The notes beneath the pieces were generated by a model. The model searched no databases and had not been told where the DNA came from. It saw nothing but the letters and a program-made list of their open reading frames with translations. DNA of 47,299 nucleotides from NCBI GenBank assembly GCA_023404705.1, contig JAEYAU010000264.1, forward strand, positions 1 to 47,299, in the 5' to 3' direction. Within the stretch, counting starts at the first letter, position 1, and the number at the start of each line of letters is the position of its first letter. A program made the translations under genes and the position numbers. The DNA is from Pseudomonadota bacterium (GTDB lineage: Bacteria > Pseudomonadota > Alphaproteobacteria > Rhizobiales > Xanthobacteraceae). Below, piece by piece: positions 1-7,751 of this stretch.

Positions 1-189
1 CTCAAAACGACCACTAGGAATTCAACGACTTACAAGGCCGGCTTTGGAGGCCCTGCAACATCGAGAACCCTGTGTTTATTGGGTGAAGTGGTTGCTGCGG
101 CCGAAACAGCAGGGGAAAACCGCACCTGCTTGTTCCATCTTGCGGCATGTAACTCATTGAACTGACTCGGGTCGTTTTCGGCCAGGCTC

Positions 190-1248
190 TCAGGATGACG
201 GATCAGAAGGCGGATACTCGTGCTGCCGGCCGTGAATATCCGTAACGCGGAACTGGTCGCGGTCGCTCTCCACATAGTCGGGGCCGACCGGCACCTTGCC
301 GTGACCGCCGGGAATGTCGAGCACATAAGCGGGCTGGCAGAGGCCGGAGACGCGGCCGCGCAGCGCGCGCATCAGGGCTTGTCCTTCGGACAAGCTGGTC
401 CGCAAGTGAGAGGTGCCGGGCGCGAGATCGCCGTGATGCAGGTAGTAGGGTTTGATGCGGCATTCGACGAAGGCACGCATCAGCGCGGCGAGCGTGCCGA
501 CATTGTCGTTGACGCCCTTGAGCAGCACGGTCTGGCTCAGCATCGGAATGCCGGCATCGATGATGCGCGCGCAGGCCGCCCGTGCCGCCGCGGTCAGCTC
601 GCGCGGATGATTGGCGTGCAGGGCCACATAGGTAGTCTTGCCCGCGACCCGCAGTGCGCCGATCAGCTCCGGCGTGATCTGCTCGGGCGCCGCAACAGGC
701 AGACGCGTGTGGATACGAATGATCTTTACGTGGTCGATCGCCGCAAGGCGCTGCATCACCTCGGCGAGGCGGCGCGGCGCCAGCACCAGCGGATCGCCGC
801 CCGTGAGGATGACCTCCCAGATCTCGGGGCGTGACGCCACATAGGCGAGCGCGGCGTCGAGCTTCGCGGGCGTGAGCATCTGCTCGCCGCCCGGTCCCAC
901 CATCTCGCGGCGGAAGCAGAAGCGGCAATAGACCGCGCAGACATGCACGAGCTTGAGCAGCACGCGATCGGGATAGCGATGCACCACGCCTTCGACCGGA
1001 CTGTGCGCGTCGTCACCGATCGGATCGGCGCGCTCGCCTGGCGTGGCGACGAGCTCTGCAGCGTCGGGGACGAACTGGCGCGCGATCGGATCGGATGGAT
1101 CGTTCAGGTCGACCAGATCAGCGAGCGCCGGCGTGATCGCGACCGCGTAGCGGGCCGCGACCTCCTGGAGCGCCGGGGCCGCCGCGTCGGCCACAAGCCC
1201 CGCGGCCGCGAGTTCGGCCGGTGTGCGCAGAATTTTGGAACTAACCAT
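190..1248 (-). CDS. epmB: EpmB-type lysine 2,3-aminomutase (EF-P beta-lysylation)
   Basis: This is a radical SAM/PLP enzyme of the KamA family. In the EF-P pathway EpmB converts (S)-alpha-lysine to (R)-beta-lysine, which EpmA then attaches to EF-P. The protein has 352 residues, close to the ~340 of E. coli EpmB. The CX3CX2C iron-sulfur motif is visible as C104, C108 and C111, followed by FRREMVG. The motif EVILTGGDPL lies about 40 residues later, as in KamA proteins. The start is an ATG at 1248. The gene is last in a minus-strand run after epmA and an unknown gene, and efp lies divergently beyond epmA. That context favours EpmB over a catabolic lysine aminomutase. Confidence 0.9.
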   Translation of the reverse strand: MVSSKILRTPAELAAAGLVADAAAPALQEVAARYAVAITPALADLVDLNDPSDPIARQFVPDAAELVATPGERADPIGDDAHSPVEGVVHRYPDRVLLKLVHVCAVYCRFCFRREMVGPGGEQMLTPAKLDAALAYVASRPEIWEVILTGGDPLVLAPRRLAEVMQRLAAIDHVKIIRIHTRLPVAAPEQITPELIGALRVAGKTTYVALHANHPRELTAAARAACARIIDAGIPMLSQTVLLKGVNDNVGTLAALMRAFVECRIKPYYLHHGDLAPGTSHLRTSLSEGQALMRALRGRVSGLCQPAYVLDIPGGHGKVPVGPDYVESDRDQFRVTDIHGRQHEYPPSDPSS

Positions 1249-1302
1249 GCGGCGGATGGCTTACGATGCGGTCATCACTTGCGCAAGGCGGGCAGCTTAC
1301 GG

Positions 1303-1866
1303 TCAGATCGAGGCTCGCCAGCGCGGGCGGCGCGGGTCGTAGGGCAGGCCCAGCAGATAAGCGCGCCAGCGGCGAATGAAGCTATTGGACTGGTCCGCGT
1401 TCTCGATCGCCTCACGATGAATGCCGAGGCCGATCTTCTTGAACAGCTTCGCATACTCCTTGTACTCGCGGGGCAGATAGCCACGCACCAGCATGTCTGT
1501 GAAGCGATGGCGCAGCCGCGCCTGCTGGCTGTCGTCCAGGGTTGCGAACTGACGCAGCGCCCGCGCGGTATCTGACTTCAGCAGCTTGCCGAACGGAAAT
1601 CCCTGATCCTCCTCGATCAGCTCGATGCCGATCATCACGCAAGCCTGATCATTGTGGTTGATCCCTTCGATCACGCTCTCCATCGCGGGATAGATCCAGG
1701 TGCGATCTTCCTGGACCAGGCGCCGCCCGCCGATATTGCGCGGCTGGATCTTGAGTTGCGCGCAGTAGCGCTTGTAGCGGGCAGCGATCTCCTCGCCGCC
1801 CCAGAAGCCACGGCCATTATAATCGGCAATGAGACCACTCCGCGTGTCGCGTGTCGCCATCGTCAC
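1303..1866 (-). CDS. conserved-looking unknown protein between epmA and epmB
   Basis: I do not recognise the family. The product (187 residues from the GTG at 1866) is soluble and basic, with many Arg, Lys, Tyr and Trp. It has no signal peptide or membrane segment. Its GTG start overlaps the TGA of epmA (GTGA), and an in-frame ATG two codons downstream is an alternative start. The gene ends about 54 bases before epmB. Overlap with epmA indicates translational coupling, so a role linked to EF-P modification or lysine supply is reasonable, but this rests on position only. It does not resemble the E. coli EF-P hydroxylase EpmC as I remember that sequence. Confidence 0.8.
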   Translation of the reverse strand: MTMATRDTRSGLIADYNGRGFWGGEEIAARYKRYCAQLKIQPRNIGGRRLVQEDRTWIYPAMESVIEGINHNDQACVMIGIELIEEDQGFPFGKLLKSDTARALRQFATLDDSQQARLRHRFTDMLVRGYLPREYKEYAKLFKKIGLGIHREAIENADQSNSFIRRWRAYLLGLPYDPRRPRWRASI

Positions 1867-2906
1867 GGCTCCGCGACAGGCGTCCAGAGCACCTGCTCGA
1901 TGCGCGCAGCGCCGGTCGCGAGCATCACGAGGCGGTCGAAGCCGAGCGCGATGCCGCTCGCCTCCGGCATGGCGGCGAGCGCGGCGAGGAAATCCTCGTC
2001 GACGGGATAGCGGTCGCCATAGACGCGTTCGCGTTCCATCATCTCGCTCTCGAAGCGCCGGCGCTGCTCGGCCGCGTCGGTGAGCTCGCCGAACGCATTG
2101 GCGAGCTCGACTCCGCAGGCATAGAGCTCGAAACGCTCGGCCACGCGGGGATCCTTCGCGCTCGGCCGCGCGAGCGCGGCTTCGTGGGTCGGATATTCGA
2201 TCAGAAGAGTTGGTCGTTCGAGACCGAGCCGAGGTTCGATACGCTCCACCAGCACGCGGCTGAAGATGTCGGACCAGGTGTCGTCGTCCGCGAGGCGAAT
2301 GCCCGCGCAGCGCGCCGCAACCGCGAAGGCCTCGCGATCGACTGCATCTTGCGAGACCGTGGCAAGCAGGTCGATGTCAGCGAACCGGGCGAAGGCTTCG
2401 GCGACCGTGAGCCGCTCGGGCTCCGCGAAGGGATCGCAGGTGTGACCGCGACAGGTGAGCTGCTTCGTCTGCGCGGCCTCGGCCGCGCATGCGAGCAGCG
2501 TGGCGCAGTCGCGCATCAGCGCGTCGTACGGCTCGTGCGCGCGATACCACTCGAGCATGGTGAACTCGGGATGATGCAACGCGCCGCGCTCGCGATTGCG
2601 GAACACATGCGCAAACGTAAACAGCCGCGGCTCGCCGGCGGCGAGCAGCTTCTTGCACGCGAACTCCGGAGAGGTGTGAAGGTAGAGCCGCGCACGCGAC
2701 AGGTCGGGCCCCGTGAGCTCCGTCGCGAAGGCGTGCAAATGAGTTTCATTGCCGGGCGAGACCTGCAGGCCCGCGGTCTCGACCTCGATAAAATCCCGGG
2801 CCGCGAAGAACTGCCGCAGGGCCGCCGTGATGCGGTTGCGTGCCAGGAGGAACGGACGCCGATCGGCATGGACGTGGGGCGCCCACCAGGGCGATTTCGC
2901 CACCAT
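1863..2906 (-). CDS. epmA: EF-P--lysine ligase EpmA (PoxA/GenX)
   Basis: EpmA is a class II lysyl-tRNA-synthetase-like enzyme without an anticodon-binding domain. It activates (beta-)lysine and transfers it to the conserved lysine of EF-P. The 347-residue protein shows the class II core: the segment HTSPEFACKKLLAAG, then FAHVFRNRERG (motif 2 with its arginine) and HHPEFTMLEWYRA. Near the C-terminus, GFDRLVMLATG corresponds to motif 3. Length matches a stand-alone catalytic domain (E. coli EpmA is ~325) rather than a full LysRS (~500). The ATG at 2906 diverges from efp 126 bases away. The downstream gene overlaps its stop codon. Confidence 0.93.
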   Translation of the reverse strand: MVAKSPWWAPHVHADRRPFLLARNRITAALRQFFAARDFIEVETAGLQVSPGNETHLHAFATELTGPDLSRARLYLHTSPEFACKKLLAAGEPRLFTFAHVFRNRERGALHHPEFTMLEWYRAHEPYDALMRDCATLLACAAEAAQTKQLTCRGHTCDPFAEPERLTVAEAFARFADIDLLATVSQDAVDREAFAVAARCAGIRLADDDTWSDIFSRVLVERIEPRLGLERPTLLIEYPTHEAALARPSAKDPRVAERFELYACGVELANAFGELTDAAEQRRRFESEMMERERVYGDRYPVDEDFLAALAAMPEASGIALGFDRLVMLATGAARIEQVLWTPVAEP

Positions 2907-3032
2907 GGTTAAGGCGAAACCTTGCGGAAAGGGCTGGCGAATGCCGGCCGGATCAGTATGTTGCGCCCCGACAGATCAGCCGGGCGGGCGCCCTTTCGGG
3001 GCCCGCTGCCCATGACCCATCGAGGATAGTCC
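2907..3032. promoter_or_regulatory. divergent promoter region epmA / efp
   Basis: These 126 bases separate the divergent starts of epmA and efp and must hold both promoters. I could not pick confident -35/-10 hexamers. The efp start is preceded by GAGGA at 3022-3026, a usable ribosome binding site for the GTG at 3033. The arrangement would let the factor and its modifying enzymes share control. Confidence 0.55.
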
Positions 3033-3599
3033 GTGAAAGTCATCGCCAGCACGCTCCGCAAGGGGAACATCGTCGATCTCGACGGCAAGCTCTACGTCAT
3101 TCTGAGCGCCGAGAATATCCATCCGGGCAAGGGCACGCCCGTGACCCAGCTCGACATGCGTCGCATCAGCGACGGCGTGAAGACCTCGCTGCGCTACAAG
3201 ACCACCGACCAGGTGGAGCGCGCCCATGTCGAGGACCGCGACTACCAGTTCCTCTACAGCGACGGCGACGGCCATCACTTCATGAACATGGAGAGCTACG
3301 ACCAGATCACGGTGCCCGAGGATGTGGTCGGCGACCAAGCCGCCTATCTGCAGCCGGACATGAAGGTGGTTCTCTCGGTGCATGAGGGCACGCCGGTCGC
3401 GATCGAGCTGCCGCAGCGCACCGTTCTGGAAGTCGTCGAGACCGAGCCGACCGTGAAGGGTCAGACCGCGTCGTCGTCCTACAAGCCGGCCGTGCTCTCG
3501 AACGGCGTGCGCACCATGGTCCCGCCGCACATCGCCTCGGGCACGCGCATCGTGGTGATGACCGCGGACGGCAGCTACGTGGAGCGCGCGAAGGATTGA
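3033..3599 (+). CDS. efp: elongation factor P
   Basis: EF-P binds the ribosome between the P and E sites and relieves stalling at polyproline stretches. The 188-residue protein has the expected length and three-domain order: an N-terminal KOW-like domain, then two OB folds. The modified lysine is K33 in the loop HPGKGTP, the site acted on by EpmA/EpmB. The C-terminal domain has the conserved GVRTMVPPHIASGTRIVV-like segment. The start is a GTG with GAGGA upstream. It sits divergent to the epm genes, making this a complete EF-P modification cluster. A palindromic element follows directly. Confidence 0.96.
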   Translation: MKVIASTLRKGNIVDLDGKLYVILSAENIHPGKGTPVTQLDMRRISDGVKTSLRYKTTDQVERAHVEDRDYQFLYSDGDGHHFMNMESYDQITVPEDVVGDQAAYLQPDMKVVLSVHEGTPVAIELPQRTVLEVVETEPTVKGQTASSSYKPAVLSNGVRTMVPPHIASGTRIVVMTADGSYVERAKD

Positions 3600-3602
3600 G
3601 GT

Positions 3603-3735
3603 GTAGGGTGTGCTCGGCGCGCCGAGGCGCCCCATTCTGACGCTCCGAGTCTGATCGCGCCGAGCGCACGCGTGCGCTCGCCGGAACGTCCGATCGTCCA
3701 AGAACGGCAGGCCTCGGCCGGCGAGCACACCCTAC
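3603..3735. repeat. palindromic (REP-like) element between convergent genes
   Basis: The outer arms are exact 14-base inverted repeats, GTAGGGTGTGCTCG (3603-3616) and its complement (3722-3735). A second pair lies inside (CCGAGGC at 3622-3628, GCCTCGG at 3711-3717). Two smaller perfect palindromes are nested: CTCGGCGCGCCGAG at 3613-3626 and a 20-base one at 3661-3680. The element fills the whole gap between the 3' ends of efp and the convergent UPF0114 gene. It could act as a bidirectional terminator, a REP-type repeat, or both. Confidence 0.7.
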
Positions 3736-3738
3736 GAG

Positions 3739-4254
3739 TCAGTGCCCGTTGTCCTTCACCTCGCCGCTGAGGCGGTCCGACAAGGCGAGCAACAGGGTCG
3801 AGACGACGAACACCATGTGGATGCCGACGAGCCACCCAAGCCTCGTCGAATCGTACTTGTCGACGTTCATGAATGCCTTCAGCACCTGGATCGCCGAGAT
3901 CGCGACGATCGAGGCGAGCAGCTTCTGCTTCAGGGCCGTAAAGTCGACCTTGGTCATCCAGTCCGGCCAATCCTGGTGGTCGCCGGTCTCGATCTTGGAG
4001 ACGAAGTTCTCATAGCCCGAATAGATCACGATCAGCACCAGGCTGCCCGTGAGCGCGAGGTCCACCAGGCCGAGCAGGCCGAGGATGATGTCGGACTCGC
4101 CCGACCCGGGAGCGTGCACCACGAACTCCCACAGCACGGCCGCAAACTTGAAGAGAAGCACCGCGAGGGCGACGATGAGGCCGATGTAAAACGGCGCCAT
4201 CAGCCAGCGGCTGCTGAAAATCACTGCTTCGAGAATGCGCTCGATCCGTTCCAC
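3739..4254 (-). CDS. UPF0114 (YqhA/TIGR00645 family) inner-membrane protein
   Basis: The 171-residue membrane protein matches the pattern of E. coli YqhA: an N-terminal ERILE..IFSSRWLMAPFYIGL segment, a second hydrophobic helix DIILGLLGLVDLALTGSLVLIVI, the signature SGYENFVSKIE, then KQKLLASIVAISAIQVLKAFM and a last helix. The function of the family is not known. I chose the GTG at 4254 because a perfect GGAGG (complement of 4260-4264) lies 5 bases upstream and the family consensus begins there. Upstream ATGs at 4281 and 4326 would add residues the family lacks. It converges on efp across the palindromic element. Confidence 0.88.
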   Translation of the reverse strand: MERIERILEAVIFSSRWLMAPFYIGLIVALAVLLFKFAAVLWEFVVHAPGSGESDIILGLLGLVDLALTGSLVLIVIYSGYENFVSKIETGDHQDWPDWMTKVDFTALKQKLLASIVAISAIQVLKAFMNVDKYDSTRLGWLVGIHMVFVVSTLLLALSDRLSGEVKDNGH

Positions 4255-4326
4255 GGATGCCTCCCTGTCGCGCGGTCTCATGGCACGGAGCGATGCCGCA
4301 AGGCAATGTCGAGAGCGGACATGCAA

Positions 4327-4351
4327 AAGGGGCGCCTCACGGGCGCCCCTT
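4327..4351 (-). terminator. Rho-independent terminator of msrA
   Basis: Read on the minus strand, a 10-bp G+C-rich stem (AAGGGGCGCC with its complement) closes a 5-base loop and runs into TTTT. It lies just after the msrA stop codon and before the next minus-strand gene. Confidence 0.75.
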
Positions 4352-4371
4352 CGTTTTCGTGGATGAGATGA

Positions 4372-5031
4372 TCAGCTCGCGGCCGCCACGCCGGTGCCGA
4401 CCGGACAGCTCACGCCGGTGCCGCCGAGACCGCAGTAGCCGCGCGGGTTCTTCGCCAGGTACTGCTGGTGATAGTCCTCGGCGAAGTAAAACGCAGGCGC
4501 GTCGCGGATCTCGGTGGTGATCGGACCATAGCGCTTGGCCGCGAGCAGCTTCTCGTACATGGCCTTCGACTCCTCGGCGGCCTTTCGCTGCGCCGGCGAG
4601 GTCACGTAGATGCCGGAGCGATACTGGGTGCCGATGTCGTTGCCCTGGCGCATGCCCTGGGTCGGGTCGTGGCTCTCCCAGAAGGTCTTGAGCAGCCGCT
4701 CGTAGGAGATCTTCGTCGGGTCGTAGACCACGAGCACCACCTCGTTGTGGCCCGTCGCGCCCGAGCAGACCTCCTCGTAGGTCGGGTTCGGCGTCTCGCC
4801 CCCGGCGTAGCCGACGGCCGTGACGTGGATGCCCTCACGCAGCTCCCAGAATTTGCGCTCGGCGCCCCAGAAGCAGCCGAGGCCGAAGATCGCGGTCTCC
4901 AGGCCCGCTGGATACGGACCCTTGAGCGGCCGGTGATTCAAGAAATGCTCGCGCGCGGTGGGGATCGGCGTCGGCCGACCCGGCAAAGCGGCCCCGGGGG
5001 CCGGCATCTCGGCTTTCTTCCTGAACAGCAT
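4372..5031 (-). CDS. msrA: peptide methionine-S-sulfoxide reductase MsrA
   Basis: MsrA reduces the S epimer of methionine sulfoxide in proteins and is part of oxidative damage repair. The 219-residue protein has the catalytic motif GCFWGAE with C53. It also has AVGYAGG, GHNEVVLVVYDP and GNDIGTQYRSGIY, all family hallmarks. The C-terminus carries two cysteines, C200 and C209, in the Gly-rich position typical of resolving cysteines. I chose the ATG at 5031: AGGAG lies 9 bases upstream, while the longer frame to 5091 has no such site. No signal peptide is visible, so it is probably cytoplasmic. Confidence 0.95.
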   Translation of the reverse strand: MLFRKKAEMPAPGAALPGRPTPIPTAREHFLNHRPLKGPYPAGLETAIFGLGCFWGAERKFWELREGIHVTAVGYAGGETPNPTYEEVCSGATGHNEVVLVVYDPTKISYERLLKTFWESHDPTQGMRQGNDIGTQYRSGIYVTSPAQRKAAEESKAMYEKLLAAKRYGPITTEIRDAPAFYFAEDYHQQYLAKNPRGYCGLGGTGVSCPVGTGVAAAS

Positions 5032-5244
5032 GGGGACAATCTCCTGTGCGGGAGGCCCGCGAAATATAGGCCTTGCCACGTGATTTCGCACGGCCGGACA
5101 CGAGCGTTACGGTTTGCGAGCGGGCGAAAACTTCACAAAGCCGAGACCTCTCTCCACCCCAGGTTCCGCTGGGTCAAGGCGCGACCTAAGCTAGCGCCGC
5201 ACAACGAGCTCGCGGGCCATGCGAGCCGTCCACGGGAGGAGAAC

Positions 5245-5733
5245 ATGTCCAGGCTCACGTCGTTTGCGGCCGCTGCGGCGGTCGCGTGTCTCGCGGCCGT
5301 TCCGGCCTTCGCGCAGCAGGCGATCCCGCCTTACGGCACGCCGATCAACCTCGAGCAGGCCACCAAGATGATCGCGGCAGCCGAGGCCGAGGCCAAGAAG
5401 AACAACTGGCCGGTCGCGATCTCGATCGTCGATACGGGCGGGCATCTGGTCGCCATGCACCGGCTCGACAATACGCAGATCGGTTCGATCAAAATCGCGG
5501 AGGGCAAGGCGCGCACCGCCGTCGAGCTGCGCCGCCCGACCAAGGCGCTGGAGGATGCGATCGCGGGCGGCGGCTCGGGCGCGCGCGTTCTCGCCATTCC
5601 GGGTGTCATGCCGCTGGAAGGCGGCATCCCGATCATGGTGGACGGCAAGATCATCGGCGCGATCGGCGTCTCGGGCGTGCTCTCGGGCCAGGACGCCCAA
5701 GTCGCCCGCGCGGGTCTCGACGCGATGAAATAA
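5245..5733 (+). CDS. secreted GlcG/HbpS-family (DUF336) protein
   Basis: The family (GlcG/HbpS, once DUF336) includes heme-binding and small-molecule-binding proteins. The 162-residue product begins with a signal peptide ending AFA-QQ near residue 23, so it is exported. After it come the family hallmarks: WPVAISIVDTGGHLVAMHRLD, S.KIAEGKARTA, a glycine-rich loop, GGIPIMVDGKIIGAIGVSG and a final aspartate/alanine helix. The ATG at 5245 has GGAGGA 6 bases upstream. The open frame continues 5' for over 700 bases but this is not coding. It is monocistronic. A ligand cannot be deduced. Confidence 0.85.
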   Translation: MSRLTSFAAAAAVACLAAVPAFAQQAIPPYGTPINLEQATKMIAAAEAEAKKNNWPVAISIVDTGGHLVAMHRLDNTQIGSIKIAEGKARTAVELRRPTKALEDAIAGGGSGARVLAIPGVMPLEGGIPIMVDGKIIGAIGVSGVLSGQDAQVARAGLDAMK

Positions 5734-5750
5734 GGCTGATGCAGGTGGGG

Positions 5751-5768
5751 CCGCGGCAGTCGCCGCGG
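5751..5768. terminator. hairpin between convergent genes
   Basis: CCGCGGC (5751-5757), a four-base loop AGTC and GCCGCGG form a perfect stem between the 3' ends of the DUF336 gene and the convergent small membrane protein gene. There is no clear U-tract on either strand, so termination is plausible but unproven. Confidence 0.45.
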
Positions 5769-5778
5769 TCCTTCTGGA

Positions 5779-6099
5779 TCAATCGCGGCCGTAGCCGATC
5801 AGCGGCTTCTTCTTGCGGCCGATCAGCATGAGCAGTGCGCCCAGGATGCCGAGCACCAGCCAGGTCGGCGCGGTGAGAACCGCCAGCATCACGGGATCCC
5901 AGAGAAACTCGCTGACGTGTCGCGTGAGGGCGGGCTCGAGCAGCTGCAGGCTGTTCGGGTGGATCTGATACCAGTCGTCGCCCAGCTTCATCAGGGAAAG
6001 CTGGTTGGCGGCGATCGACTTGGTGCCGTCGCGGATCAGGAATACGAAGCCGGCCGCGAGCACCCAGAAGCCGATGAAGCGGAAGATAAAGCGAATCAT
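5779..6099 (-). CDS. small membrane protein of unknown function
   Basis: I do not recognise the family. From the ATG at 6099 the product has 106 residues. It starts with a hydrophobic helix (FRFIGFWVLAAGFVFLI) and ends with a second one (PTWLVLGILGALLMLIG) followed by RKKKP. About 45 polar residues in between would face the periplasm if both ends are cytoplasmic, as the positive residues suggest. The longer frame to 6159 adds an Arg-rich stretch and is less likely. It converges with the DUF336 gene. Confidence 0.7.
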   Translation of the reverse strand: MIRFIFRFIGFWVLAAGFVFLIRDGTKSIAANQLSLMKLGDDWYQIHPNSLQLLEPALTRHVSEFLWDPVMLAVLTAPTWLVLGILGALLMLIGRKKKPLIGYGRD

Positions 6100-6350
6100 G
6101 ATGGACTGCCCCGAGCGGGGCCGCAATGGACCGGAATACCGGCCTCTCCTCGGTTCCAATTGCGGCAGCGGTGGGGCGGCCGCGGTTCAACTCCCCTGGA
6201 CCGGCTCGCGAAGCGCCGTCGACGCGTTCGCTTGTCAGCCCGTCCGCAATATCTATATTGCGCGCGCCGCGCCAGCCAGAGCCCTTTCCGAATCGAAGGA
6301 ATGCTCCGGCGTCTCGCGGGCATGCCCCCCGGGGCCATGCCGTGCACCGC

Positions 6351-6440
6351 GGAGGGATGGCCGAGTGGCTGAAGGCGCACGCTTGGAAAGCGTGTATACG
6401 GGAAACCGTATCGTGGGTTCGAATCCCACTCCCTCCGCCA
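6351..6440 (+). tRNA. tRNA-Ser (anticodon GGA)
   Basis: The 90-base gene folds as a class II tRNA. The acceptor stem is GGAGGGA with TCCCTCC, followed by G and an encoded CCA (6438-6440). The anticodon arm GCACGCTTGGAAAGCGTG presents GGA. A long variable arm (TATACGGGAAACCGTAT) and the T arm GTGGGTTCGAATCCCAC follow. It reads serine codons UCC/UCU. Its 3' end is the left attachment site of the adjoining island and remains intact after integration. Confidence 0.97.
6427..6440 (+). other. attL: island attachment site in the tRNA-Ser 3' end
   Basis: The last 14 bases of the tRNA, CACTCCCTCCGCCA, recur exactly at 21209-21222 beyond the integrase gene. tRNA 3' ends are the usual targets of P4-type tyrosine integrases, so the pair marks the left and right ends of the inserted element. 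Confidence 0.8.
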
Positions 6441-6477
6441 CGCCGCCGTATAACTTGTTGATTTAATGTCGGTTTTT

Positions 6478-7344
6478 CTATTTGGGCGGATCGTGCCCTA
6501 ACTGTTGACCCAACGCCTTCTTCCAAGGCCTTCGTCGCTGCTTCCACGCGGTTAATCGACGGATTTGCCGACGGAGCCATCCTCTTTGGGCGGCCGACTC
6601 TAGGTCGAGGTCCTCCACGTATCGTGGCCGCCGCCACCAGCTTCGCACGCGCGCTCTAAGCTCGGTGATCCAGCGTCTAGAATTGCCCCTCTTGGCGCCA
6701 TAGCTCTTGTCAATGACCGGACGGCACAGTGTCTCGATTCCGTTCGTGAACTCCGCAAGCTTGCGCCCGACACGATCACCTTCGGCAGTTCTCATCGGCT
6801 CGGCATATCCTGCCCACACGTCCGCCCGAAGCTGCTCATAGAGATTTCTTGTGGCGTGGTCGTTCGGCACTCCGAATCGTTCTTCGTCAACTCGTCTCGC
6901 CAGCATCTCGCTCGCGACTTCGATTTCGCGTCGGGCCTTATGAAGCTGCAAGAACACGTCGCTGGTGGGCGAGCCGAACACCGCCATGAACTTGGGCTGC
7001 AGGCGCGCCACTCGCTCGAAGAAATCGCGGTGATCAAGGATTCGCTTGCGGGTGGCGTAAAACGCTCCACGGTTGTTACGTCTCGCTTCATCTTCGCCGG
7101 GCTGCTCCGGCATGTCGGCCCATTCGTGAGAGTAGGCCATCGGGCTGCGAATGTGATCGAAGACAGAAGTGGTCTCGTAGGCGAGAGACAAGGCCTCGAT
7201 CGCTATATCGATCCTGCGCTCTTCAATCTTCTCTCGCTTCCAGCGCGCGAATGTTCGGAACCCGCTGACCGCGATCGAAATCGTGATCAAGAAGCCGATG
7301 ACTGTGAGCACTTGATTCCAGCCGAACGTCCAAGGATCAGTCAT
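6478..7344 (-). CDS. membrane-anchored protein of unknown function (island cargo)
   Basis: I do not recognise this protein of 288 residues. One hydrophobic helix near the N-terminus (VLTVIGFLITISIAVSGF) is followed by a basic stretch FARWKREK and a long, mostly helical soluble part, presumably cytoplasmic. The C-terminal third is very rich in Arg, Lys and Trp. I chose the ATG at 7344, with GGGGAG 6 bases upstream. The frame opens at a TTG (7374) that abuts the stop of the preceding gene. The two minus-strand genes form a unit divergent from the four-gene cargo operon. A single-helix anchored effector or sensor would fit a defence module, but that is inference. Confidence 0.72.
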   Translation of the reverse strand: MTDPWTFGWNQVLTVIGFLITISIAVSGFRTFARWKREKIEERRIDIAIEALSLAYETTSVFDHIRSPMAYSHEWADMPEQPGEDEARRNNRGAFYATRKRILDHRDFFERVARLQPKFMAVFGSPTSDVFLQLHKARREIEVASEMLARRVDEERFGVPNDHATRNLYEQLRADVWAGYAEPMRTAEGDRVGRKLAEFTNGIETLCRPVIDKSYGAKRGNSRRWITELRARVRSWWRRPRYVEDLDLESAAQRGWLRRQIRRLTAWKQRRRPWKKALGQQLGHDPPK

Positions 7345-7374
7345 CGGCATCTCCCCATCCCCTGGATCATACAA

Positions 7375-7731
7375 TCATAGACGCTTTGTCTCCTTTGGAT
7401 CGTGTTTACTGAGCACGCGCGCTCCATGACGAAGGGTCCACCGATCGTTCGGGTACCACGCAACGGCGGCCTCGAAGGCTCCTTGCGCGACCGCTACGCT
7501 CGTGTTCGCAGATATCGTCCAACTCACCCGCACATCATTCTTGTCCCACTGTTCAACTCGGTAGGGCATGAACAGCGGAATGTCGGGCAGGTTTGGATTC
7601 GAAAGCTGCCGCATCAAACCGTGGAGGCGTTCCCCTGCGTCCGACAAGTCGCGCGATAGACGCGCGCACTCCGCGTGAAGTTCGGAGAGCAAGGTGATGG
7701 TGTACGTCTCGCCTTCTGCCTCTTGACTCAT
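7375..7731 (-). CDS. small unknown protein (island cargo)
   Basis: This is an unrecognised soluble protein of 118 residues from the ATG at 7731; the frame extends to 7779 without a better start. An N-terminal helix (ELHAECARLSRDLSDAGERLHGLMRQL) is followed by a mixed part with YRVEQWDKNDVRVSWTISA and WYPNDRWTLRHG, suggestive of a small alpha/beta fold. Its stop nearly touches the next gene of the unit, so the two are probably co-translated. Only about 20 bases separate its start from the divergent operon if that operon begins at 7752. Confidence 0.68.
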   Translation of the reverse strand: MSQEAEGETYTITLLSELHAECARLSRDLSDAGERLHGLMRQLSNPNLPDIPLFMPYRVEQWDKNDVRVSWTISANTSVAVAQGAFEAAVAWYPNDRWTLRHGARVLSKHDPKETKRL

Positions 7732-7751
7732 GCAGAACAAATAGAGAACAT

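Noticed and set aside
1..189. Partial gene at the left edge
   Set aside because: The minus-strand frame here overlaps the epmB 3' end and shows no protein-like pattern; nothing is supported.
4468..5244. Upstream 5' extension of the DUF336 gene
   Set aside because: It overlaps msrA in antisense and precedes a signal peptide with its own GGAGGA site; the real start is 5245.
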